This document shows, one piece after another, positions 1-12,700 of a stretch of 64,000 nt of DNA. Source of the stretch: Glandiceps talaboti. Lineage: Eukaryota > Hemichordata > Enteropneusta > Spengelidae. Under the pieces are notes generated by a model. The model was not told the DNA's origin. It saw only the letters and a program-made list of their open reading frames with translations, and did no database searches. Within the stretch, counting starts at the first letter, position 1; each line of letters starts with the position of its first letter. Location of the stretch: NCBI RefSeq assembly GCF_964340395.1, contig NC_135569.1:5522540-5586539 (forward strand), written 5' to 3'. Made by a program: the position numbers and the translations under genes.

Positions 1-249
1 TACAAAGTTTTGTCAAAAAGTTATAAATGATGCTGGATGTACACTTTGTAGCATTCCGTTTTATCACAACATTCATACACAAAATAAGTCAAAGACAAAC
101 TTAATACAACACACATGAACACACATACATTGTATGCTTACAAAACAGTGGCAGCACAAACATGTAAACATTAAGTTACATTACTTCCTTGTGGCACATT
201 ATCTGGCAAAGTAGTAATTCTAATTACAGGAAATCAATGCAATGCAATG

Positions 250-252
250 CAA

Positions 253-347
<95 letters not shown>

Positions 348-352
348 ATATA

Positions 353-386
<34 letters not shown>
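250..386. repeat. (AAAT)n microsatellite, copy 1
   Basis: About 34 tetranucleotide units with few interruptions, lying inside duplication copy 1. It produces spurious open frames of Leu-Phe-Ile-Tyr type on the minus strand. Confidence 0.98.
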
Positions 387-389
<3 letters not shown>

Positions 390-730
390 AAATAGCTCCC
401 CACCTGGTCTACTGTACATTCATCTTCCAACTCATGATGATTTCGATTAACTTCCAGCGTTGTATTACGATCTGACTCCTTGGCCGTGTTTTTCTGAAAT
501 GTCAGATGATATAATTATTAAATTTGTGGTAATTACTCTATTCAAGGGTGACAAAATAAAATCTTCTAAAACATATTACACAGTCACATCATTTTGATAA
601 ATGATTCCTGATCAACTTTATGGTTTTACAACATTATGTAGTACATGATCGACCAGCTGGACCTGCACAGCTGCATCACCAGGTGGGAAGACGATACATA
701 ATAATGTCTCAAAGTTAAACTAACCTTTGT

Positions 731-1013
731 TTACAACTTGAACTGTCCCTTCTTTCTGGGCGCCTTTGTTCTTATGCCAAGGAAAGATAGTTGGAATACA
801 TAACTCTTCACGTTGTTTACGAAATGTACGTCACATACATTTTGGTGGACACTTGGTTGCCACGACCGCCGGTTTTTACGATGCGATCGTACAGCTACAA
901 TCCACGCATTTCGACGTTATTTGGCCCTACTGGAAACTTGTAATATTTTCCCCCATCACGCCAACGTTGTCGAAAACGAAAGGGAACACAACAGTTGCCC
1001 TTTTTACCGATAT
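731..1013 (-). pseudogene. Broken THAP zinc-finger domain, copy 1
   Basis: Read on the minus strand, this carries the pieces of a THAP (C2CH) DNA-binding domain. First comes GNCCVPF...GGKYYKFP, then in another frame RNAWIVAVR, W-x-PS and VCDVHF, then a basic end KKGQFKL and a stop. The two halves are in different frames, so a single-base indel interrupts the domain near position 910. The second Cys of the expected C-x(2-4)-C pair is not visible. A splice-acceptor-like 'tttcag' precedes the first half. THAP domains occur in P-element-type transposases and their domesticated relatives; which one this came from cannot be said. Judged a pseudogene fragment. Confidence 0.65.
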
Positions 1014-2021
1014 CTGAAAACTACACATTGGAGTCTACCAACGTCTACTAATTCTGTGCGTAGCAGACGACAATCGCAGAGCTATCTTCCCGCCTCGTGT
1101 CTCGTACTGATTAAATAATGCGTTGCATGCCGTCAGAAACGGAAAGTCGACTAACGATCGTCGCGACTTGCAGACTTGCCATCTTTTAAATTCTGTAGAA
1201 TAATTAATGCGTACAGCGAGTTCAAACCAGCAGCTGGCCATCGCGTAAGTAATACCCATTTCATAGGAGGCATGGAAAAAATACTAAATTCTCACTGAAG
1301 AAAACTCCCACTAAATTACCTAGACGTCCTTTAGTAAGGAGATCCCTTGAAAATATGGATATATCGCAAGCGACTCTGTGCGTTGAGATGGGTAATTCGG
1401 AGGTCGAGTCTTTGCAGAACTCTGATTTCCAATCAAAGTCAAGCGCTACGTTGAATGCCATCAAAAACGACCATTCATATTGCATGCCGGGATTGCATGC
1501 CCACAGCCACAGACGAGTCCATCGGACCTTCAAATTTTATCCCAAACAAATGTCATTATTCTGATTGCTGAAGCATCACTTAAGACATTGGACCAAATGC
1601 TATTTATATATTGTAGAATATAAATAATCATCTGTTAATGTTCAATGCTCTAATATATGATAAGGCACAACCATACTGAATAACCTGATAAGGAAATAAT
1701 CATTACCTGTTTACTGTTAGTCTCTGTCCCAGTGAAAGAGTTACAGCTTATGTCACAACTAGATGTCTTACACTGAAATACATACAAAGTTTTGTCCAAG
1801 TTAGAAATATGCTGAATGTACACTTTGTAGCATTCCGATTTATCACAACATTCATACACAAAATAAGTCAGACAAACTTAATACAACACATATATACACA
1901 CATATGCTTACAAAACAGTAAGTGGCAGCACAAACATGTGAACGTAAAGTTACATTACTTCCTTGTGGCACATTATCTGGCAAAGTAGTAATTCTAATTA
2001 CAGGAAATCAATGCAATGCAA

Positions 2022-2041
2022 TAAATAAATGAATAAATGAA

Positions 2042-2080
<39 letters not shown>

Positions 2081-2093
2081 ACAAATAAACAAA

Positions 2094-2164
<71 letters not shown>

Positions 2165-2166
2165 AT
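2022..2166. repeat. (AAAT)n microsatellite, copy 2
   Basis: AAAT units at the same relative place in duplication copy 2, with a few AAAC and AATG interruptions. The microsatellite therefore predates the duplication. Confidence 0.98.
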
Positions 2167-2518
2167 AGCTCCCCACCTGGTCTACTCACAGTGTATATTC
2201 ATCTTCCAACTCATGATGATTTCGATTAACTTCCAGCGTTGTATTACGATCTGACTCCGGTCCCTGGCCGTGTTTTTCTGAAATGTCAAATGATATAATT
2301 ATTAAATTTGTGGTAAGTACTCTATTCAATTCAAGGGTGACAAAATAAAATCTTCTAAAACATATTACACATCATTTTGATAAATGATTCATGATCAACT
2401 TCATGATTTTACAACATTATGTAGTACATGATCGACCAGCTGGACCGGCGCAGCTGCAGCACTTGGTCACGTGGGAAGACGATACCTAATAATATCTCAA
2501 AGTTAAACTAACCTTTGT

Positions 2519-2812
2519 TTACAACTTGAACTGTCCCTTCTTTCTGTGTGCCTTTGTCATTATGCCAAGGAAAGATAGTTGGAATACATAACTCTTCACG
2601 TTGTTTACGAAATGTACGTCACACACTTTTTGGTGGACACTTGGTTGCCATGACCGTTGATTTTTATGATGCGATCGTACAGCTACAATCCACGCATTTC
2701 GACGTGATTTTGGCCCTACTAATAGCCGTAGCCAATATCCTAATATTTCCCCCATCACGCCAACGTTGTCGAAAACGAAAGGGAACACGCCAGTTGCCCT
2801 TTTTACCGATAT
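2519..2812 (-). pseudogene. Broken THAP zinc-finger domain, copy 2
   Basis: This is the second copy of the same THAP-like segment. Its distal half is clear on the minus strand: RNAWIVAVR, SWQPSVHQ, VCDVHFVNN, KKGQFKL. The proximal half has lost the Cys-Cys pair (the CC of copy 1 reads WR here) and the GGKYYKFP stretch is disrupted. The distal part belongs to an uninterrupted 102-codon frame, but that frame does not read the THAP N-terminal half. Independent damage in both copies supports decay rather than one sequencing error. Confidence 0.65.
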
Positions 2813-3525
2813 CTGAAAACTACACATTGGAGTCTACCGACGTCTACGAATTCCAATACAAATGCTGTGCGTAGCAGACGACAATCGCAGAACTATCCTC
2901 CCGCCTCGGACCTCGTACTGATCAAATAATGCGTTGCATGCGCCGTCAGAAACGGAAAGCCGACTAACGATCGTCGCGACTTGCAGACTTGCCATCTTTT
3001 AAATTCTGTAGAATGATGCAAGTGCAGCGAGTTCAAACCAACAGCTGGCCATCGCGTATGTAGTACCCCTTTCATAGGAGGCATGAAAAATTACATGGAA
3101 AAAATACTGAATTCTCACTGAAGAAAACTCCCACTAAATTACCTAGACGTCCTTTAGTAAGGAGATCCCTTGAAAATGTGGATATATCGCAAGCGGGTCT
3201 GTGCGCGCGTTGAGATGGACATTTCGGAGGTCGAGCCTTTGCAGAACTCTGATTTCCAATCAAAGTTAAGCACTTTGTTGAATGCCATCAAAAACGACCA
3301 TTCATATTGCATACCGGGATTGCATGCCTACGGCTACAGGCGAGTCCATCAGACCTTCAAATTTATCCCAAACAAATATGACATTATTCGAGATATGGAT
3401 TTGAAAATTATGAAACTCCATGTTTGACGTGATTAATCGCAGACAGGTACGTCGTGGATTAATACATGTCATCTTCTCCAATTTGGATTTACTAAATCCC
3501 AAGTGGAAGAAGAGACCTTTTGTAA

Positions 3526-4295
3526 TCATAATGCTAAAAGTATGTGGTGTAATAACTTACCTCTGATGGTGTTCACTAACCTGTAAGAATGTCTCACTCC
3601 ATATCCTCTGGCATCCTCTAAGGTCCTCATCAAGTTGCACAATTTTTTATTTTTTATTTGTTTACTTGGTGGTAAGCAATTATAAGCACGTCTCCGTTGT
3701 GTGTATTTCATATTTTTTATCACCATCTTTATTTGTTGCATACTTCAAATATCAAATCATCGAACCGATCTGATATTTTAACTTTTGAAGTTTCAATGCC
3801 ACATTGTCTTGGTTTTTGTGTACAAGCTATGGCTTCTGGAGTTGCTTTAATACCACTGAGTTTATATTTCACTAACTTATAAAGGTTTGCAGCTACCCTT
3901 TCTTCCAGCAAAACACTTGCAACTTGCACTAACATTGTCACTTGGCTGTATCCATGCACACGTACGCAGTACTTGTCTCTTCGATTCTGTAACTTGCACT
4001 AACAACTGCCTTTACTTTGATAGTGTCACTGTCTTCTTTTTGAAACAGTAAGTTCCTAACTTTCCCACATTTAAACATATTGTATCTACCTTGTCTATGG
4101 TTTTCCAAGTTACCTCCGAGCAACTAAATTAATTGTACCATGTCCAGAATTATCAAGAACAATAATTAATGAAGTGGTCCATCCACTTGGGTTTTGCCAT
4201 GATGCTTCTGCACGATCACTACGTTTTACTTGTCGTTCACATACATCTTCTGGGTTTACCACTATTTTGTTCATTTCTCTATCTTCACTATACAA
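3526..4295 (-). pseudogene. Frameshifted SWIM-type zinc-finger protein remnant
   Basis: Minus-strand frames from 4295 to 3730 join into one degenerate protein. An N-terminal part ends GHGTINLVA, then in another frame NHRQGRYNMFKCGKV and KAVVSAS. A third frame near 3890-3930 reads SCKCFAGRKGSCK, then comes LYKLVKYKLSG and ACTQKPRQ. The C-x-C-x(7)-C core followed by a hydrophobic segment and a CT-x-KP-x-Q motif is the pattern of SWIM zinc fingers in invertebrate transposon-linked ORFs (the group often found with YqaJ-like nucleases). The expected C-x-H reads C-K-P and a frameshift follows. Part of the Cys-proximal segment looks locally duplicated (two copies of an 'aacttgcactaaca' motif at about 3917 and 3990). 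The stretch 3526-3741 continues open on the same strand but was not recognised. No intact gene. Confidence 0.55.
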
Positions 4296-6708
4296 TTTAC
4301 ATCTTTAAAACAAAAGAATACGCGAAAATATAAGGTTGTGATATTTTTTATATACATTACATAGTAAACTAGTGTATACTTGTAACAAATCTAATCAGAT
4401 ACTGATGACTTTAGATTTACCATCGACGCGTCCAAGTCAAGTCAAGTTGGCACAGTATCACGGCTTAGCTAGGGCTACTGCCACCGACATGGCCCTTGAC
4501 GTTCCCCGCCGGAGCAGCTAGCGCCACCACTCGTGATATTTCTCGTCGCTGAACATTTCTCAACAAAACAAATCACACAGAAGTCATTCAACGCTTCCAT
4601 TCTATTTTTACAGTAAAACACCAAATGGAAACCTATTTTTTTTTTAAATTTCATTTCTCGTGCGGTGGTACTAGACACTCGACTTCCGATATAATGATAT
4701 ACTAGTCCTGCCCGGCGCTTGCATGTATGGAGTAAGACGTCCCTTTTGAGCGAAACGCGTGCACCACCTGTCTGCAAGCAAGACTAAGGCCTAATAAAAA
4801 AAAAATTGTTTGGTTCCGGTTACCCGACCCCACCTAGTTTTTCACGCCGAACCTAAACATTTTTTTACGTATTCGAGAAAAAAAATAAAATCGCCAAAAT
4901 TGTGAAGTCTCGCAAGAAATAGTGGATGCGGAAACTGACACGAACTTAAACATAATATAAAACTGTTCTTCCAATCTGTAATGACTGTACATCTGATGAG
5001 AACCCAATAGCAATAACACAGAGACCATATGGAAAAAAACTGTAAACATAGCTACCTGAACTAGACACTCACATATGAAAAAAATATATGTACAAAAAAA
5101 TAAAATAAAACGTCTACCTACCCCACCTATTCTAAAATTGAGCGTAATCGGAACCACACAATTTTTTTGGCCTACAGTAGTACTGATCTGATGATATACC
5201 AGTGCCACCAGCTAGCTGACGCAGAATGATAATGAAATACTTATAGTTTACAAACATACTATCGACTTTGAGTGCCAAATTGTTGAACACCGTATATTGT
5301 TGTTTGTATTTTTACAAAAATTAACAATTATGGAATAAGAAACTATTTTGCAATGATGAAAATACACAAAAAACAGACATCATAGTAGGATAGCGTGGAA
5401 ATGAACGGTCTCGTAAATCAACTTACCTGGCAACTAGATCTATTTTACGGTCGTCCAGACGCGTTACGGCACTGCAACCACCTCTTCAGTTGAGGAACAG
5501 TACACTCCGAAAACGGACCATCAATAACAGCGCTGGATATACTAATTTTCATCAGAATCCATCTCATACACAAGCTATTACAAGTCAACATTGTAAAACT
5601 ACTGCCGGGCAAATTATCGTCTGCCTGCGTCGTCTGCAATGCGCAAACCACAATGAATCCCATAGTTCAGCGCGCGAGGATAATCTCGCGCATGCGTATT
5701 TTGTTTGAAAATCCGCCAGTATGCATGTATGATGACTTTGATCAAAATTCGGATCAACATCGAACGGTAAGGACGTGAATTCTACAACTATTGAGACATT
5801 GCGGTCGTCTCTTGAATTGTACACGATCGTGGCTTGATCACTATGAATTGTGATCGACTACGATCGTCGCATGAATTGCAGCGACACTTTGACGGTTTAA
5901 TTTCTTCGTCCCCATCTGATGACAACACTACTACAACAAGAAGAGAAGTTGAAATGTCAAGAGTAACTACTTTACAATAAAAAATACTGAAATACGAAGT
6001 TAAAATCTCAACAAAAGTACAAACACATCAGTGATGCAATACCAAACACACACACATGTGCCTATGACTATTCAAAAATATTGTCAATGTCTCAAAGAAG
6101 TAGTATATGAAAATGTCCCACCTTCACAACGGTATCCTGTCTTCACAACTCTACCACAGAATTTTATCCAATAATAAGTTAGTCTTTATTGGGGGCAGTT
6201 AATTTTATGTAATGTTCAAACAGAATATTTGTAAGCTCAGGATGTTGGTCATGAGAACAGCGCTCCTAGTGTCCAAAGTATGAAATCTTTTGTTTTCCTG
6301 ATAACCAGACTATGGCGTAATATAGTACCAGTAATTTGATTACAGCAGCATCTGTGAATCCACCCAGCGCGACTAAGAACTGCGTGCCCTCCTTTTTCCA
6401 TTAACCACACACACACACACACACACCAGAATTGGTTGCTTCAGCATCTAGTAACTTTACCTGTGGTAGTTTTCTACAGGCTCTCTCCTAGTAGTCGAAT
6501 ACTACCGAAATTCTAGCAATATCTCCTGCTGGGCAAAGGGTGAACAATGCTTGTCAGCAGTAATCCATCACACACTGACAGGCGGTTGTAATTGCAGTTG
6601 TAATTGGTTACCTCGTTCAGTTTACTAAACTCAACCTCCAGTTATATAAGAACACAATGATGTCATGTTTATCTCAACGCTCCGACAGCAGGGGGGAGAA
6701 GAGATAGA

Positions 6709-6768
<60 letters not shown>

Positions 6769-7920
6769 GAGATAGAGTTAGAGAGATAGACACACACACA
6801 CATAGTCAAATATCATATCATCCACTTATCATTTTAGGTACATAAACCTACAGACCAACTATATACAAGGAACGAAGGCAAACATTTCCTCTATTAATTT
6901 AATATATATAAAAAAACTTATCTTATTCATTTTGCACTTCAATGCAATAAAACAAAATATCAAAGATACGCAACAACTCATGTACAACAGATCACACTAA
7001 CTTGCCTTGAGTACGTAAAAAAACCCACCATTTTTTCCTTGCGCTGGAATATTATTATATATATAGTACATCTGAACTCAAGCACATTGACTTTTTACCT
7101 GCACAAGTCTACAGGTGTCGACCAAAGCTTTAGTTCTGCTTGCACTAACTATTAATTGCCTGAAAAGTTTTAAAAATCTATGTTGATATTTTACCTAATA
7201 ATTTTGTATATGACCTTGAAAAACTTTGACACCTGTGTGTGTACGTTTATCATCCTTAATCTCACAGGGACACGTAACATTGCTTTGATAAGAGAATGTA
7301 TATGTACAAATACTGTCTACCAGTATGATTCTGAATAACTTTGCTGCAAATGAATGTACTATGTTCTCTCCTCCTTACGCATAAAGATTTTTTTTCTTTA
7401 GATTCATAGCAGAATTGGTAATGGTATATTATTTATTCCTCCAAACAAGCAAGACGAAGTAAAAGTAGCAACGATTTTTCATATTTGTAATATAATATTT
7501 TTCCATCCATACAGCAAAATTATGTGCCCCTGTGATTAATCTAGATCACCATTTTTTGAGTTGAGGTCTTTTGACCAAAATGCAGCGAATTTTTAAATAT
7601 AACTCTGAATGGAAATAAATATTGATTGATTAAAATATAAAGAATTCCAATACAATATGTGTTTACAGAATAAAAACTCCTTACAGTCTAATAAATTTCA
7701 GAGAAAACTTGTTTTCTGAACTTATCGATAGTTCTCCATCAATCCAAATGACTTTTCTTTATTTTTGGATTTGACGGACTTATAAATGATGGGAGTATAC
7801 TTTAGAGGATTGACGAAGTCAATTTGTTTCCTTAAATGTTGACAAATTACTTATGTTGGGTGGATTTCTACAACCCTTGTCTGACGTGGACTTATGCAAA
7901 TGACTTATGTTGTAACTACA
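4296..7920. other. Intergenic, no gene recognised
   Basis: Short open frames here show no recognisable motif. The stretch includes a GA-rich microsatellite with GATA units (6700-6795) and a short CA run near 6410. Nothing else could be supported. Confidence 0.5.
6700..6795. repeat. (GA)n/(GATA)n microsatellite
   Basis: Purine-rich GA units with GATA interruptions, ending in a short CA run. Confidence 0.95.
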
Positions 7921-8303
7921 ATGATGTAGGCTTGGTGTTTCACTCATGGGACATTACACTTTTGACACAAAGATGGACATATCTCGACTCTAGACTAACA
8001 ATAACAGAGACACAACAAACACAGCAGGATCCTTTGCCCAATCACATTGAACACTGATAAGCATTACTATTCTTTCACAGTGCAGTAAAAACTGGCTTCT
8101 AATGAAAACATTACACATGGCCTTGATGATTTTAATGGCTGTAATTGTTTATTTTGTAACTGATTTAAACTTTTTAACTTGACTACTTCTACATCCCCAC
8201 TGTGTAAGGCACCTATGTAATTGTTTCTTTTGCATTAGAAGTTGTCCGAGGGTGTGTAATAAATGTCATTTGCCTGAGTGAAACACTAAGCCAACATCAT
8301 TTT
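7921..8303. mobile_element. MITE-like element with terminal inverted repeats
   Basis: The left end 'atgatgtaggcttggtgttt' followed by cactca is matched as reverse complement by the right end, around 8272-8303 ('tgagtgaaacactaagccaa'). The inside has no convincing coding capacity; one 73-codon frame has no recognisable motif. A partial copy lies at 12064-12262. Non-autonomous DNA transposon is the simplest reading. Confidence 0.7.
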
Positions 8304-8444
8304 AGCTGTATCTATGAAATGAAAAACACACTTCTGTGGATGCTAAGGTAGTAGACATATACATAACAATAGACTTCACATCCGATCTGTGATCTTGCTT
8401 CACTGTCTCATTTACCATTCGTAATATGATCAATAGACCTGTTG

Positions 8445-8743
8445 CTGGTTCCGAGATGCATTGCGTGTCTCTCCATACAATGCCATGTATTGTACGTGCT
8501 GAGGATTTTGCACACGCTACTCAGGGGGCAAGTTTGTCACCTGACCGTACCCTGGGTTCATCCATAAAATCCCTCTATATCATTGATGGCGTTTAGTTCT
8601 ATAAAATCACTCGTAATCAAAGAGGTCAACATGTCTTACCATCATTTCCTGATAAAAATGTTATTTCAAACGTAATAAGACAAAACAAGACTAACTGTAA
8701 CAACATAAATGCCGTCCTCGCGCACAATGCATCTTGGAACTGG
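8445..8743. mobile_element. MITE-like element, family A copy 1
   Basis: Bounded by inverted repeats: left 'ctggttccgagatgcattgc', right reverse-complement 'ccagttccaagatgcattgt'. A second copy of the whole element, in the same orientation, lies at 49780-50073. Short, non-coding and with matching ends, so a MITE family. Confidence 0.85.
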
Positions 8744-9430
8744 AAAATCAACTATGGCAACCGATTAATGTGGCTTGAAAATCATACTCTCAAACTGAGT
8801 GGTTTGAAAAAACTCACTCAAACGGATTGGTCGCAACGGGGATGGAGTGAGTGACAACGAACATCAGCCTATTGGACTATATTCAAATGAAGTCAATATG
8901 TAAATGTGCCCTTGTTGAAATGAGCACAACAGCAAAACAATATATATATATAGCGAATATTATGTAAATATCTGCAAACAGGCATGCTGATACATGTCAT
9001 TGCACGGTGTGGATAAATGACTTGGCTGTCACTGCTAGCATTACAAGTGAGTGGTGAGAGAGCAAAGCAAAATCACAGATCAAGATGTAAAAAGGCTAAG
9101 TTAACATAACAATAAAATAGAAACGGAACAGTAAGGCACGCCATTTTGACATCCCACAACAGTTAATTACATTACCGTATATCATAGTATAGCACACATT
9201 AAAAAACACTTCTACATTTTCTTCACCCTCCTCCCCCTGTGTTAATTACAGCATGTTACATACAACATGTTGACCAAAAATGAACATTTAAGTCTAATTT
9301 CTAATATTATCCTCAACCACATTTTGGCTATTAAAAAAAATGGACATTGAATCCCTCTAATATCTTCCTGTGTAAGTTTCACAGATTTCCACCAAGTCTC
9401 GGTCGAACAAATATCTTTTGCTCAGTCTCT
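8744..9430. other. Probable 3' flank/UTR of the M28B gene
   Basis: AT-rich sequence directly downstream (minus strand) of the stop codon of the transferrin receptor/GCPII-like gene. No clear polyadenylation hexamer was found on the minus strand close to the stop, so the 3' UTR end is not placed. Confidence 0.4.
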
Positions 9431-9708
9431 TTACTCTTGTCCCAGATTGTCTTGAAGACTTGCTGCTGCAGCCTGAATAGATAGAGTCACTAGAGAGATT
9501 TGTTTCTTTACCATCTCCATACTCTGAGTGTCACTTGAGTCAGCCTGCAGTATGCTGCTAGTAATACCAGAAAGACTCGCACCCTCATATATGTTCTCTG
9601 ATTTTGGGGCAAATAACACATGTCTGCAAGAAAATCAATCAATCAATCAGTCAATCAAACAAGCAACAATCAATCAATACATCAGCCCATCAATCAATCA
9701 ATCAATAC

Positions 9709-9745
<37 letters not shown>

Positions 9746-12700
9746 CGAAAAAAGCATTTACATCATGAAAAATAATCAATTACTTCATCCAAAGTGTGAA
9801 TTATTTGGTGTCCTGATATGTTAACTTTAGGGTTTAGTGGCATTTTTAAGTTTGACGTGCCAGACTCCAAAAACCCAATGTCCCATCAATGGCAATAAAA
9901 GGGACTATGCGCACTACACACAGCCCAGCGGGGCTATAGGAATGACCCACGTCCATCACACATATCTTTGACACCCATGACTCAATTTCAACCAAACCTG
10001 GCAGTACTGTCATTATGATAACTACATCCATAGGGAGAGGTGCTTTATAAAAATACACTATTACATAACATTATATTATCAAGAAAATTCACTTACTTGT
10101 ACTGTGGATTTCTGTTTGCCAATGCAATATCATTTCTTATAAACATCCTCTCTAACTGCATCATTTGATCATTGATGGCTCTGACGGCCAATGGACTGTA
10201 AAGAATACAAGAAACATGGTTTTACATTGCTTTGTTGCGATGAAAGAAATGACTGCTGAATATAGATTATTATACCATGCACAAGCCAAGTTGAACAAAA
10301 AATATGGAATTTATACCCTGTTCGTTCTATGTCATGACAATGCATGTCTATGTCACTGATTCTGCTGTATTCAAAATATGAGTCAAATGTTCAAAATTGC
10401 CATTACTTTCCCTGATTTTTCTTTGATATTATTGGCGCTGGTATAATTATGTTATTCTCCAAAATTTTTCTTCATTCAGCCAGAAAATACTCATGACCTA
10501 ACGGTTGTCACTATTAGTCTAGTGACCTGTAGTGACAAAGACCCTACTTCTATTTTCCTTTGCTGAACAACAAAAAAAATATTGGGGAATACCATCTAAT
10601 CATACCATGCACAATCAAAGTTATTCTCTTTGAACAGAAAATACGGATTATATACCATGGTCATTCTACATCACAAGTCACACTCGGGGGTCTTTGCACT
10701 GGCGCTTGCAGTGTTTTCTGGTACACTTTCATTTGCTATGTTAATGAAAGTATGGCTGCAAAGAACACTGCAAGCACTCATGCAAATACCATAACTGCAA
10801 TACTTGCACTTGTGCATCATGGGGTTAAGTCACATTATGCTTGCACAGGTTGAAGTCTTGTCAGAGCAATATAAACTAATGATTTCTCTACTTACTTAGA
10901 CAGCATATCCTCATTTACATTGAGGTGGAATCTTTTAGCGGCAGTTGTCAAATTATGAATGGCAATATTGAGATAATCTGTTGGGAGGAAAAATGAACAG
11001 ATTAGGGCGGCCTTACCTAATTCTATGTTTCTCATAACATGACTGACCCTATTTTTCTTAATTCTGGCAAAATAAATGAAAAATAAATTGATGCCCTCTA
11101 CAGCATGACGAGAAAATAATCACATCACTGATTGTCAGATGGCACACCCATGAGCGCATATCTGAATGAAAATTATTGTTAATTGCTGACGTTCATGAAA
11201 TTCAATGAAACACATGGTTCAAAGTTTCCTCCTGACTTCAATAGGGAACTTACAATTGAGACTGAGCATGATCAGACGCAAAGGACTATGGGATTATCTG
11301 TGGTTATCGTAATACCTAATCTGGAGCTACTGATAAAATTAACTTCCCACAATGGTCAGGGTAAATATAAATTGATCATTTGTGGTTACAAACAATGTAT
11401 CAACATTGTTTACAATGCTAATTGATTAGTATCTATTACCACATTTCCCATGATGCAACATTCAACATGGCGGGTTTGCAAGTTCCCTATTGTTATTTCT
11501 ATGTCATTCAGACTGTTAAAGTACAATTATGAATTCAAAGTATCACCATGATGTACTCATACCTCCTATGATCATATGACAAGTCTACACCATGGAATTG
11601 TATACAATAACAGCTTATGAAGGCTGAATGATTTAGCTGAAATATACACTACGTAAAATGTTTACGATCTGAGGTCAGAACTGATATAAAATATGATCCC
11701 AGAGTAAGGAAACAACAATTTTGGTTGTAATCGTTTGCAGATAGTTTCTTTTCTGTTATAATAACATTACACTCACCAATGTATTCAGTAATGCCCTCAC
11801 TTTCCAATAGAACTGGGTTATCGTCCAATAAGGTATCTCTGTACCGCTGTATTGCAATAGCATAGTGTGTGATGTTCAATGGTAATATCAGCGAATCACT
11901 TAGTTCAAGTAAAACAGTACCAACCACTTGTGCCATGGCACGGTGAATTTCAAAATCTGGGTCTATAAATTTCTTTACACTGTAGAAATTGTCATAGGCT
12001 GATCCATACAGAGGATACATATGGAACCAGTTCTCCTGGAAATGAAAATTATAGATATGAAGTTAGCTTGGTGTTTCACTCATTGGACATGTTTTTAATA
12101 CAAACATATATAGACACAATTCAACTCTAGACTAACAAGAACAGTGACAAAACACACAGTTGGATCCTTTACCCAATCACACTGCAAAGTGATAAAACAT
12201 CGCTGTTCTTTAACAGAGCAGTGGAAACGGACTTCTGCTTAAAAAATTACACATGGACTTGACATTTCTGACTGTTCATTGTAAGGAGCAATAGACATGA
12301 ATATGACAGTACAAATGTAGATGAGTTTTATGTAAGTATTTACTATTCTGGCAATCAAGGTATTGGCTTACTAAGCTAGACACAAACTAAACCCATTGTC
12401 GTGTTCTGGCAATCAAGGTATTGGCTTTCTAAGCTAGACACAAACTAAAACTATTGTTGTGTTCTGGCAATCAAGGTATTGGCTTACTAAGCTAGACACA
12501 AACTAAAACTATTGTCGTGTTCTGGCAATCAAGGTATTGGCTTTCTAAGCTAGACACAAACTAAAACTATTGTTGAGACATGTTGATACAACCTTTTGAA
12601 CATACTAGTATGTTGGTTTAATTGTACTCACAGCAGGGTGGCATTTCTGATGATAATCATGATTTCCATGATCTTGAATGTACATTTTAGGGGACTTCCA

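Larger units (their letters stand above)
1..1563. repeat. Tandem duplication, copy 1 (left end cut by window)
   Basis: This block matches 1784-3395 over almost its whole length, with scattered substitutions and small indels. It starts at the same 'tacaaagttttgtc' sequence, contains an AAAT microsatellite at the same relative place and a broken THAP domain on the minus strand. It ends in a segment whose plus-strand reading is similar in both copies (around 1270-1563 and 3080-3395). The left edge is the window edge, so more copies may lie outside. Confidence 0.9.
1784..3395. repeat. Tandem duplication, copy 2
   Basis: Direct repeat of 1-1563, offset about 1.78 kb, separated from copy 1 by about 220 bases of different sequence. 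Differences include an extra 4 bases near 3208 that change the plus-strand frame relative to copy 1, and indels in the THAP region. Both copies are decaying independently. Confidence 0.9.

Noticed and set aside
5445-5824. Minus-strand frames of 72 and 79 codons
   Set aside because: No recognisable motif, no splice context, overlapping frames on both strands.
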